A DNA stretch of 64,000 nucleotides from Streptomyces sp. PH10-H1 (GTDB taxonomy: Bacteria; Actinomycetota; Actinomycetes; Streptomycetales; Streptomycetaceae). Position 1 is the first letter of the stretch, and every line of letters begins with the position of its first letter. The DNA lies in the NCBI RefSeq assembly GCF_030063355.1, contig NZ_JASISZ010000016.1, positions 1-64,000 of the forward strand. The letters are read 5' to 3'. Made by a program: the position numbers and the translations under genes. The notes under the pieces were generated by a model that worked only from the letters and a program-made list of their open reading frames with translations, searched no databases and was not told the origin of the DNA. This document shows positions 42,120 to 50,042 of this stretch, in pieces.

Positions 42120-43025
42120 GTGGTCAAGCGGTTCATCCTGCCCCTGGCCTGCACGCTGCTCCTGGCCGGCGCCGCGATGTGGACGCCGCGGGCAAGCCCG
42201 CAGCCGCATCTTCCGGCGGTCTGGACGAACAAGACCGCGGCCCAGTTCTGGACCCCGGAGCGGATGGCGAACGCCATGCCGCAAACCGCCCCGGCCGGTC
42301 CCGAGGACCTGCCCGGACCGAACGCGAACGTCAGCACGACCATCGCACCGCCCGGTGCGGCCCGGCACATAAGCGGCGTCCCGACCGTCGGCGTGCTCTT
42401 CTCCATCGACTCCTCGGCCGAGGCCCACTTCTGCTCGGCGAGCGTCGTGCACAGCCCCTCCCGCAGCCTCCTGCTGACGGCCGCGCACTGCGAGCCGGGC
42501 ACCGGCGTCGTCTTCGTGCCGGGGTACGTCAAGGACGCGAAGGTGCAGCCGTACGGGACCTGGGTCGTCGACCAGGTCTTCACCGACCCCCGGTGGACGG
42601 TCGAGGACACGGGCGCGGGCTCGGACTACGACTTCGCCTTCGCCCGGGTAAAGAAGGACGAACAGGGCAAAAGCCTCGAGGACGTCACCGGCGCCAATGT
42701 CCTGACCCGAACGCCCGGCTGGACGAACAAGGTGACCGTGATCGGCTACTCCGGCGAGGAGTCCGACCCGACCGGCCGGCCGATCAGCTGCACGACGGCG
42801 ACCACCCGGCTGCCCGGCCTGCGCCAGCTGCAGATGGACTGCGGCGGTTTCTACACCGGCACGTCCGGCAGTCCATGGCTGCTGGACTACGACCCGCGGA
42901 CGAAGACCGGGAAGGTCGTCGGCCTGGTGGGCGGCCTGGACGGCGGCGGCCCCGACGACAGCGTCTCGTACAGCCCGCTCTTCGAAGACGCCGCCTTCAC
43001 GCTCTACCGGACGGCGGGCGGCTAG
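42120..43025 (+). CDS. Secreted trypsin-like serine peptidase
   Basis: A 301-aa exported chymotrypsin-fold protease. The N-terminus MVKRFILPLACTLLLAGAAM is a signal peptide and residues about 25-80 look like a propeptide. The triad is visible: H123 in TAAHC, D171 in SDYDFAFARV and S249 in GTSGSP. GTG 42120 follows GGAGAGG. Its 3' end overlaps the convergent DUF35 gene by 29 bp. It has no regulon operator of standard form and is probably unrelated to the catabolic genes. Confidence 0.9.
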   Translation: MVKRFILPLACTLLLAGAAMWTPRASPQPHLPAVWTNKTAAQFWTPERMANAMPQTAPAGPEDLPGPNANVSTTIAPPGAARHISGVPTVGVLFSIDSSAEAHFCSASVVHSPSRSLLLTAAHCEPGTGVVFVPGYVKDAKVQPYGTWVVDQVFTDPRWTVEDTGAGSDYDFAFARVKKDEQGKSLEDVTGANVLTRTPGWTNKVTVIGYSGEESDPTGRPISCTTATTRLPGLRQLQMDCGGFYTGTSGSPWLLDYDPRTKTGKVVGLVGGLDGGGPDDSVSYSPLFEDAAFTLYRTAGG

Positions 43026-43503
43026 CCGTCCTGGCCCCCGCCGGGGCGAACACGGCGACCGCGGGAGCGCCCTCGTCGGCACGGAAGCGCACCCGCAGCT
43101 CCATGCCGATCCTCAGTGCGGCCTCGTCGCAGTCGACGATCTCGGTCATCATCCGCGGGCCTTCGGCGAGGTCGACGACAGCGGCGACGTAGGGCACCCG
43201 GGTGCCGAACGGCGGCAGGTCGTTGAGGTGGACGACCGACCAGGTGTAGAGCGTGGCGTGGCCGCTCCCCTGCTCCCATAGGACGTCCTCGCTCCAGCAG
43301 GACGGGCAGAACTCGCGCGGGTAGTGATGGGCGGCGCCGCACGCTCCGCAGCGCCGGATCAGCAGTCGGCCCTCGGCGGCCGCCTCCCAGTACGGCCGGG
43401 TGAACGTGTCGATGTCGGGCAGGTCGAAACGCGGCGTCGTCACCGCGGTCGCCGCAGGGGTCGCCGCAGAGGTCGTCGCAGGAGTCGTGGCCGGAGTCGT
43501 CAC
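42997..43503 (-). CDS. DUF35 OB-fold zinc-ribbon protein, second copy
   Basis: A 168-aa partner for a thiolase-fold Ltp protein. A Thr/Ala/Pro repeat N-terminus (VTTPATTPATTSAATPAATA) precedes the zinc ribbon CGACGAAHHYPREFCPSC and the OB domain (GHATLYTWSVVHLNDLPPFG). GTG 43503 overlaps the DoxX stop (GTGA), so it is translationally coupled. Operator 11 controls both. The likely partner is the Ltp protein at 40709. Confidence 0.9.
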   Translation of the reverse strand: MTTPATTPATTSAATPAATAVTTPRFDLPDIDTFTRPYWEAAAEGRLLIRRCGACGAAHHYPREFCPSCWSEDVLWEQGSGHATLYTWSVVHLNDLPPFGTRVPYVAAVVDLAEGPRMMTEIVDCDEAALRIGMELRVRFRADEGAPAVAVFAPAGARTASRPPSGRA

Positions 43504-43952
43504 AGGAACAGTCCCCACAGGTTGTCGAGCGACCACGCCTGCCAGCTCATGGCGAAGAGGGCGACGAGCGATATGAGCGCCATCATCGCGTTCTGCCCCT
43601 GCTCGGCCCAGTCGTGGATCATCAGGACGAGATACAGCAGGTTGAGCAGCAGACCGCCGACCAGCGCCACGGGCGTCAGCAGGCCGACGGTCAGGCCCAG
43701 CCCGAGCGCCAGCTCGGCGTACACCACGACGTACGCCATCAGCTTGGGCCGTGGCGCGACAATGGTGGTGAAGCCGCCCTGGACGAAGCTCCAGCGGTGT
43801 TTGTCCGCCACGCTCTTGGCCCAGACGATGCCCGTGCCGCGCTCGAACCAGCCCTTCTTGTCCTTGTGCCGCCAGCTCTCCAGCCACCACAGACCGAGGC
43901 CGATGCGCAGCACGGCGAGCCATTCGGCTCCGGTGAGCCAGATCGTCTGCAT
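43500..43952 (-). CDS. DoxX family membrane protein
   Basis: A 150-aa four-helix integral membrane protein of the DoxX group. Hydrophobic segments include LAVLRIGLGLWWLES, VVVYAELALGLGLTVGLL, ALVGGLLLNLLYLVLM and MMALISLVALFAMSW. Some DoxX proteins take part in membrane redox or thiol stress; the role here is unknown. ATG 43952 has GAGGGAG about 9 bp upstream. It leads a two-gene operon with the DUF35 gene and carries operator 11 at 21 bp. Confidence 0.88.
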   Translation of the reverse strand: MQTIWLTGAEWLAVLRIGLGLWWLESWRHKDKKGWFERGTGIVWAKSVADKHRWSFVQGGFTTIVAPRPKLMAYVVVYAELALGLGLTVGLLTPVALVGGLLLNLLYLVLMIHDWAEQGQNAMMALISLVALFAMSWQAWSLDNLWGLFL

Positions 43953-43973
43953 CACGGGTCTCCCTCTAAGGAA

Positions 43974-43990
43974 CCTGACGGTACGTCAGT
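43974..43990. promoter_or_regulatory. Regulon operator, site 11
   Basis: CCTGACGGTACGTCAGT lies 21 bp upstream of the DoxX start. A half site CTGATG follows at 43995. Confidence 0.74.
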
Positions 43991-44182
43991 TCATCTGATG
44001 GAGACGGACATGCGCAAGAGTCCGGTGCCAAACGCCCCCGGATTGATCACCTCCGGGACTACCCTCACACCCGCGCCACCCGTCACACGTCACGCGCCTC
44101 CCGTCAAAGTCATCTGTCACGAACCGCGAGTGCTCCGCCACCTTCCGGTACTACTCCCTTCGACAGGCCCCGGGAGCACCCC

Positions 44183-45476
44183 ATGACCGACCACGCCGCC
44201 TCCTCCACTTCGCCGCCACTCCTGCCCCTTCACCTCACCCGCCACATCTGCCCCCTCCGCTTCCACCGCCTCCCCCGGCGCGATCGTCATCGGCGCCGGA
44301 CCCGGCGGGCTCGCCGTGGCGGCGGCGCTGCACCAACGTGGCGTCCGCACCCTCGTCATCGAGCGGTCGGAAACGGTCGCCTCCTCCTGGCGCGCCCATT
44401 ACGAGCGGCTCCACCTGCACACCACGCGACGGTTGTCCGGCCTGCCCGGCTTCGAGATCCCGCGCGCGTACGGGCGCTGGGTCGGTCGCGACGATGTCAT
44501 CCGCTACCTGGAGCAGTACGCCGCGCACCACCGGATCGATATCGCCACCGGAATCGAGGTGTCCCGGATCGACCGCGCCGAAAGCGCCGACGGCACGAGC
44601 AGTACCGACAGAACCGGCGCTACCGGCAGCGCCCGCAGCAACCGCAGCACCGGCGGCACATGGCAGCTGCCGGCCACCGGCGGCCGGCTGCTCACCGCGC
44701 CCATCGTCGTGGTCGCCACCGGCCACAACCACACGCCGCACCTCCCTGACCGGCCGGGCCGCGACACCTACCCCGGCGAACTGCTGCACGCCGCCCACTA
44801 CCGCAACGCCGAGCCGTACGCGGGACGCGACGTGCTCGTCGTCGGCGTCGGCAACACCGGCGCCGAGATCGCCGTCGACCTCATCGAATCGGGCGCCGCA
44901 CGCGTACGGCTCGCCGTCCGCACCCCGCCGCACATCATGCGGCGCAGCACCGCCGGATGGCCCGCCCAGGCCAGCGGCATCCTCTGCCGACGACTGCCGG
45001 TCGCGCTCGTCGACCGCGTCGCCCCCTACGTGGAGCGGCTCAGCGTCCCCGATCTCTCCGCCTACGGGCTCGCCCGCCCTACCACCGGCCTCTACTCCCG
45101 GGTCCGCGACGACAACGCCATCCCGGTGCAGGACGTCGGCCTCATCGACGCGATACGGGCGGGCCGAGTGGAAGCCGTCGCCGCCGTCGAGGGTTTCGAC
45201 GGCGACAAGGTCGTCCTCACCGACCGTTCCCGCATCGGCCCGGAGATCGTCATCGCCGCCACGGGATACCGGCGCGACCTCGAACCCCTCGTCGGCCACC
45301 TTGGCGTGCTGGACGCCCACGGCCGCCCTCTCGTCCACGGCCCCCACACCCCGCCGGGCGCTCCCGGCCTCTATTTCACCGGCTTCACCAACCCCATCAG
45401 TGGCATGTTCCGCGAACTCGCCATCGACGCCCGGCGTATCGCCCGTGCGGCCGGCCACGCCTCCCGGCGGGCGTGA
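44183..45476 (+). pseudogene. FAD-dependent NAD(P)-binding oxidoreductase with N-terminal frameshift
   Basis: A flavin-containing monooxygenase/TrkA-like oxidoreductase of about 430 residues. The FAD motif VIGAGPGGLAVAAALHQRG, the NADP motif GVGNTGAEIAVDL and the FMO-like ATGYRRDL are intact. However, the FAD motif frame (through 45476) has a TGA at 44184-44186 and no ATG, GTG or TTG before the GTG at 44316, which is already inside the motif. The plausible ATG at 44183 is in another frame. One extra base, or two missing, between 44190 and 44280 would reconnect them. Either a real disabling frameshift or a sequence error in the C-rich leader. Confidence 0.75.
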
Positions 45477-45613
45477 CCGGTCGCTGTCGCCCTGCGCCTC
45501 ACCGCCTTCCGCTCCCGGCCAACGGGGATCGCCGACGTCGTTTCGTGCACCCAAATGCCACTGAATGACCTTCTCGTCGGCCTCCTTCACATCTTTCACA
45601 TGCCCGCACTGTT

Positions 45614-45630
45614 CCTGACACGTCGTCAGT
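45614..45630. promoter_or_regulatory. Regulon operator, site 12
   Basis: CCTGACACGTCGTCAGT. Intact arms, forming a tandem pair with site 13, centre-to-centre 24 bp. Confidence 0.7.
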
Positions 45631-45637
45631 TCAGTAA

Positions 45638-45654
45638 TCTGACTGTGCGTCAGT
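45638..45654. promoter_or_regulatory. Regulon operator, site 13
   Basis: TCTGACTGTGCGTCAGT ends 34 bp before the acyl-CoA synthetase ATG at 45689. Confidence 0.73.
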
Positions 45655-45688
45655 TCTGTATACCTTCGAGCAGGAGCGGGCGAGACCG

Positions 45689-47866
45689 ATGCTTGGATCG
45701 ACATACAGCACCCGCAGCCCCGGCCCCGGGCCCGCCGCACGCGGCGCGTCCGACACCGACGTCGGTGGCCGTCCGCTGCACAGCACCGTCCCGGACCTCG
45801 ACCGATTCTTCCGGCCGGAGACCGTGGCGGTGGTCGGCGCGTCCGAGACGGAAGGGCGGCCGAACACCGGCATCACCCGGCAGCTCATCGCCTGGTCACA
45901 GCGGGTCGGAGCCCGGCTCTTCCCGGTCAACCCCGGCCGTGAGACCGTCTTCGACCTGCCCTGCTACGCCTCGGTGGCGGACCTGCCGGAGACCGTGGAT
46001 CTCGCGGTCCTCCTCGTCGGCGACCCCCTTCCCGTCATCGAGCAGCTCGGCGAGGCGAAGGTCCGGTTCGCCGTCGCCTTCGCCTCCGGATTCGCCGAGA
46101 CCGGCGAGGTGGGCGCCGCCGCCCAGACCCGGCTCGCCGAGGTCGTCGCCGCGTCCGGGCTGCGACTGCTCGGCCCGAACACCAACCTCAACGCCTTCGA
46201 GAAGTTCCGCGAGGACCTCACCGGGCCGGCCATCGCCCTGATCACGCAGTCAGGCCACCAAGGCCGTCCGCTCTACACGCTGCAGGAGCTGGGCATCCGC
46301 ATCAGCCACTGGGCGCCCACCGGCAACGAGGCGGATCTCGAAACCGCGGACTTCATCTCCTACTTCGCCGAGCGGCCCGAGGTCGGGGCCATCGCCGCAT
46401 ATGTGGAAGGGCTCAGGGACGGACGCTCGTTCACTCTCGCCGCCGACCGCGCGGCGCGTAAGAAGGTTCCGGTCGTCATGGTGAAGGTCGGACGCACCGA
46501 GACCGGTGCCCGCATGGCCGCCTCGCACACCGGCAAACTGACCGGATCCGACACCGTCGTCGACGCCGCGCTCAAGCAGTTCGGCGTGATCCGCGTCGAC
46601 GGGCTCGACCAGTTGCAGGACACCGCGACGCTGCTCGCGCGGGCCAAACCGCCCACCGCGGACGGAGTCGTCGTCTACTCCATATCCGGCGGCACCGGAG
46701 CCCACTTCTCGGACCTCGCCACCGCCGCGGGACTCGACATCCCCACCCTCTCCGACGAGAAGCAGACCGAACTCCACCAGTGGATCCCCGACTACCTCAA
46801 TGTGGCCAACCCGGTCGACAACGGCGGTCACCCGGTGGGCGACTGGCGCGGCCGGAAGATCATCGACGCGATCCTCGCCGACCCGTCGGTCGGTGTGCTC
46901 ATCTGTCCGATCACCGGCCCGTTCCCACCCATGAGCGACAAGCTTGCGCAGGACCTGGCCGACGCGGCCGAGACCACGGACAAGCTGGTGTGCGTGGTGT
47001 GGGGCTCGCCGCTGGGCACCGAGGACGCCTACCGCACGACCCTCCTCGGCTCGTCCCGGCTCGCGACCTTCCGCACCTTCGGCAACTGCATCAGCGCCGT
47101 CAAGTCCTATCTGGACCACCACCGCTTCGCGGCCGCCTACCGCTCGCCCTTCGACGACGCCCCGCGCACCCGCTCCTCCTCGGCCCGCAAGGCCCAGGCC
47201 CTGATGCGCGCGGGCCATCAGCTCAGCGAGCACGCGGCGAAGCAGATGCTGCGCGCGTACGGGATCCGCGTGCCGCGTGAGCAGCTGGTCACCAGCGCGG
47301 CAGGCGCCGTCCGGGCCGCCGGCCTGGTCGGCTACCCGGTGGTCATGAAGGCCTCCGGTCCGCAGCTCGGCCACAAGACCGAACTCGGCCTGGTCAAGAT
47401 CGGCCTGACCTCCGCCAGCCAGGTCCGCGACGCCTACCGCGACCTGACGGACATCGCCCGCTACGAAGGTGTCGAGCTCGACGGGATCCTCGTCTGCCAA
47501 ATGGTCGAGCGCGGCGTCGAGATGGTCGTCGGCGTCACCCAGGACTCCCTCTTCGGCCCGACCGTCACCGTCGGTCTCGGCGGCGTCCTCGTCGAGATCC
47601 TCGCGGACGCGGCCGTGCGCGTGCCGCCGTTCGGCGAGGACATGGCCCGCGACATGCTCGGTGAACTGCGCGGTCACCGGCTGCTCGAAGGAGTACGGGG
47701 GGCGCCTCCGTCCGACGTCGACGCGCTCGTCGACGTGGTCATGCGGGTGCAGCGCATGGCGATGGAACTCGGCGGCGACCTCGCCGAACTCGACATCAAC
47801 CCGCTGATGGTGCTGCCGCGCGGCCAGGGGGCCGTGGCGCTCGACGCGCTGGCGGTGTGCCGGTGA
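45689..47866 (+). CDS. Acyl-CoA synthetase (ADP-forming), fused alpha-beta subunits
   Basis: A 725-aa NDP-forming acyl-CoA ligase that makes or breaks acyl-CoA with ATP through a phosphohistidine. Residues about 40-135 are the CoA-binding Rossmann domain (VAVVGASETEG). Succinyl-CoA-synthetase-like ligase domains follow, with ITQSGHQG and MAASHTGKLTGSD. From about 500 comes the ATP-grasp domain (YPVVMKASGPQLGHKTELGL and the final AELDINPLMVLP). ATG 45689 has GGAG upstream. It is the first gene of an operon with the hydratase at 48216 and is controlled by operators 12 and 13. Confidence 0.92.
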   Translation: MLGSTYSTRSPGPGPAARGASDTDVGGRPLHSTVPDLDRFFRPETVAVVGASETEGRPNTGITRQLIAWSQRVGARLFPVNPGRETVFDLPCYASVADLPETVDLAVLLVGDPLPVIEQLGEAKVRFAVAFASGFAETGEVGAAAQTRLAEVVAASGLRLLGPNTNLNAFEKFREDLTGPAIALITQSGHQGRPLYTLQELGIRISHWAPTGNEADLETADFISYFAERPEVGAIAAYVEGLRDGRSFTLAADRAARKKVPVVMVKVGRTETGARMAASHTGKLTGSDTVVDAALKQFGVIRVDGLDQLQDTATLLARAKPPTADGVVVYSISGGTGAHFSDLATAAGLDIPTLSDEKQTELHQWIPDYLNVANPVDNGGHPVGDWRGRKIIDAILADPSVGVLICPITGPFPPMSDKLAQDLADAAETTDKLVCVVWGSPLGTEDAYRTTLLGSSRLATFRTFGNCISAVKSYLDHHRFAAAYRSPFDDAPRTRSSSARKAQALMRAGHQLSEHAAKQMLRAYGIRVPREQLVTSAAGAVRAAGLVGYPVVMKASGPQLGHKTELGLVKIGLTSASQVRDAYRDLTDIARYEGVELDGILVCQMVERGVEMVVGVTQDSLFGPTVTVGLGGVLVEILADAAVRVPPFGEDMARDMLGELRGHRLLEGVRGAPPSDVDALVDVVMRVQRMAMELGGDLAELDINPLMVLPRGQGAVALDALAVCR

Positions 47867-48219
47867 GCCTCGCGGCGGGCGCGGCCGACGGGTCAGGCGC
47901 GGTGGACGGGTCAGGCGCGGTGGACGGGTCAGGCGCGGTGGACGGGTCAGGCGCGGCGGGCACGGTCCACGGGGCCGTAACCGCCCGGCCGACGGCCGGC
48001 CCCGAAGTCCGGTCCGCGGAACGGCCCGAAGAGCGGACCGGAGAACGGCGAGCGGAACGGTCCGTAAGCCGGTCCACTGCCCGGTTCGTAAGCCGACCGG
48101 GACCCAGACCTGAATCACGGCCTGAATCACGGCCAGGACCCAGGCTTGGATACCGGTCTGGATCCCGGTCACCGCTGCGCGCGCAGCCTCCCGTACCGCA
48201 AGGAGCCGCTCCCTCATGA
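47863..48219 (+). CDS. Low-complexity coupled reading frame with DGSGAV repeats
   Basis: A 118-codon open frame whose GTG (47863) overlaps the synthetase stop (GTGA) and whose TGA overlaps the next ATG (ATGA at 48216). Such junctions on both sides suggest it is, or was, translated. The product is low complexity: four copies of a DGSGAV-like hexapeptide, then Arg/Pro/Glu-rich sequence. No domain is recognised. It could equally be a repeat-inflated spacer. Confidence 0.35.
   Translation: MSLAAGAADGSGAVDGSGAVDGSGAVDGSGAAGTVHGAVTARPTAGPEVRSAERPEERTGERRAERSVSRSTARFVSRPGPRPESRPESRPGPRLGYRSGSRSPLRAQPPVPQGAAPS
47887..47958. repeat. 18-bp tandem repeat, four copies
   Basis: GACGGGTCAGGCGCGGTG is repeated head to tail at 47887, 47905, 47923 and 47941 (the last diverging at its end). 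The period is a multiple of three, keeping the frame open. Confidence 0.9.
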
Positions 48220-49043
48220 CACCCACCCCCCGTGAAGATTCTGTAGATCCCGTGGACTCATTGGTACTTCACGCCACTGACAACGGCGTCGCGTGGATCA
48301 CTCTCAACCGCCCTGAGGCGATGAACGCCGTCACCTGGGACCAGCGCGAACGCGTCATCTCGCTGCTCGACGCCGCGTCCGCCGACCCGGACGTTCGGGC
48401 TGTCGTCATCACCGCCACCGGCCGCGCGTTCTGCGCCGGTGCGGACCTCAGCGGCGGTGCGGCCGCGCCCGGCGAACGGGTCGCCGGCGACGTCGCCCGA
48501 ACGATCCGGCGGGGCGCCCAGCGTCTCGTCTCCGCCGTCCTGGACTGCGAGAAGCCGGTGATCGCGGCGGTCAACGGCACCGCGGCCGGGATCGGCGCGC
48601 ATCTCGCCTTCGCCTGCGATCTCGTCCTGGCCTCCGACCGCGCCAAGTTCATCGAGGTCTTCGTCCGCCGCGGCCTCGTCCCCGACGGCGGCGGCGCGTA
48701 TCTGCTGCCGCGGCTCATCGGCCCGCAGCGTGCCAAGGAGCTGATGTTCTTCGGTGACGACCTGCCGGCCGTCGCCGCCGAACGCCTCGGCCTCGTCAAC
48801 CGCGTCGTCCCCGCCGATGATCTGGAGAAGACCGCCCGCGAATGGGCCGAGCGCCTCGCCTCGGGCCCGACGCGTTCGATCGCCCTGACCAAGCAGCTGG
48901 TGAACGCCTCCCTGGACGCGGACCGTTCGACGGCCTTCGCGGCGGAGGCGGCCGCCCAGGAGATCAACATGACCACGGACGATGCCCAGGAGGGCGTCAG
49001 GAGCTTCGTGGAACGCCGGTCGCCGGAGTTCCGGGGGCGGTAA
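48216..49043 (+). CDS. Enoyl-CoA hydratase/isomerase family protein (PaaG-like)
   Basis: A 275-aa crotonase-fold enzyme. CoA-binding and oxyanion segments are typical: GRAFCAGADLSG and NGTAAGIGAHLAFACDL. The active-site stretch FVRRGLVPDGGGAYLLPRLIG carries Asp at the second acid position as in PaaG-type isomerases, so double-bond isomerisation is as likely as hydration. ATG 48216 has AAGGAG about 10 bp upstream and overlaps the preceding frame. It is the last gene in the operon that begins with the ADP-forming synthetase. Confidence 0.92.
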   Translation: MTPTPREDSVDPVDSLVLHATDNGVAWITLNRPEAMNAVTWDQRERVISLLDAASADPDVRAVVITATGRAFCAGADLSGGAAAPGERVAGDVARTIRRGAQRLVSAVLDCEKPVIAAVNGTAAGIGAHLAFACDLVLASDRAKFIEVFVRRGLVPDGGGAYLLPRLIGPQRAKELMFFGDDLPAVAAERLGLVNRVVPADDLEKTAREWAERLASGPTRSIALTKQLVNASLDADRSTAFAAEAAAQEINMTTDDAQEGVRSFVERRSPEFRGR

Positions 49044-49097
49044 CGGGGCCGGCGGCCTGGACCTGAGCCGACGACAAGGCCGGGGCCAGGCCCTGTC

Positions 49098-49200
49098 CTA
49101 ATCGGTCAGCTTCGTGAGGACGTAGCGGTCCCCGCTGTCCGGGTCCCCGATCAAGAACGCCAATTCCGGTTTCGCAGATTTGCCGCTGACGTCGAAGACT
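49098..49200 (-). pseudogene. Possible C-terminal remnant of an unidentified protein
   Basis: On the minus strand a frame ending at TAG (49098-49100) reads GKSAKPELAFLIGDPDSGDR and then YVLTKLTD. It has protein-like composition but is cut off upstream by an 8-bp microsatellite. Probably the tail of a lost gene; the family was not identified. Confidence 0.35.
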
Positions 49201-49202
49201 TC

Positions 49203-49282
49203 ACGGCACGACGGCACGACGGCACGACGGCACGACGGCACGACGGCACGACGGCACGACGGCAGGGCGGCAGGGCGGCAGG
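49203..49282. repeat. 8-bp microsatellite ACGGCACG
   Basis: Seven perfect head-to-tail copies of ACGGCACG (49203-49258), then three degenerate GCGGCAGG-type copies. Non-coding, 70 bp before the flavin-reductase promoter. The period is not a multiple of three and copy number is likely unstable. Confidence 0.9.
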
Positions 49283-49331
49283 GCGAAGAGCGCGCGGCCC
49301 ATCCAAGTCGCTTCCCGCAGCCCCCTTCCCA

Positions 49332-49348
49332 TCTGACGCACCGTCAGG
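49332..49348. promoter_or_regulatory. Regulon operator, site 14, touching a start codon
   Basis: TCTGACGCACCGTCAGG ends 4 bp before the ATG at 49353. As at site 10, no ribosome site can fit, implying a leaderless transcript. Confidence 0.75.
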
Positions 49349-49352
49349 TTCA

Positions 49353-50033
49353 ATGACTGGTGTGATGGGACACGCAGGGATGGCGGCCACCGCCGTCCGG
49401 TACCTCAGGTCGGTCGGGGCCGCCACGACGGCGGGGCCCGTGGAACCGCTGCCGCGCCCGGACTTGCGGGCTGTGGGGCCGGACGAACGGGCGCCGATCG
49501 ATCCGGCGGTGTTCCGCAAGGTGCTCGGCACCTTCGCGTCGGGCGTGACGATCGTCACCGCTCCCGGGCCGGAAGGCCCCGCCGGCTTCGCGTGCCAGTC
49601 GTTCGCGTCCTTGTCACTGGACCCGCCACTGGTGGCGTTCATGGTGGCGCGTACGTCCACCACCTGGCCGCGGATCGCGCGCGCCGGGGTCTTCTGCGTC
49701 AACATCCTCAGCGCCGACCAGGGCGCCTTGTGCCGCGGCTTCGCCGTGAGCGGGGCGGACAAGTTCGCGGGGGTGGACTGGACGCCGGCGCCGGTCACCG
49801 GGTCGCCGCGGCTGGCGGGCATACCCGCGTGGATCGACTGCACGATCCACGCGGTCCACACCGGTGGTGACCATCTGATCGTCGTCGGCCGGGTCAACGA
49901 ACTCGGCTGCACGGAACCGGATACGAGGCCGGATACCGGGCTGGATACCGGGCCGGATACGGATGAGATCGCGGGCGCCGACGCCGGGCCGCTGCTTTTC
50001 TACCGTGGGCGCTTCGGCCGGTTCACGCCATAG
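49353..50033 (+). CDS. Flavin reductase family protein (oxygenase-partner type)
   Basis: A 226-aa flavin:NAD(P)H reductase-like protein that would supply reduced FMN/FAD to a monooxygenase, as HsaB does for HsaA. The core is visible: FRKVLGTFASGVTIVTA, FACQSFASLSLDPPLVAF, FCVNILSADQ and FAGVDW. Its loop before the last strand holds a four-fold D-T-x-P-D repeat. The start is probably ATG 49353 after operator 14; an ATG at 49365 is in frame. Possible partners are the LLM proteins at 11556 and 13597; no HsaA-like oxygenase is in view. Confidence 0.88.
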   Translation: MTGVMGHAGMAATAVRYLRSVGAATTAGPVEPLPRPDLRAVGPDERAPIDPAVFRKVLGTFASGVTIVTAPGPEGPAGFACQSFASLSLDPPLVAFMVARTSTTWPRIARAGVFCVNILSADQGALCRGFAVSGADKFAGVDWTPAPVTGSPRLAGIPAWIDCTIHAVHTGGDHLIVVGRVNELGCTEPDTRPDTGLDTGPDTDEIAGADAGPLLFYRGRFGRFTP

Positions 50034-50042
50034 CGGCGGGGC

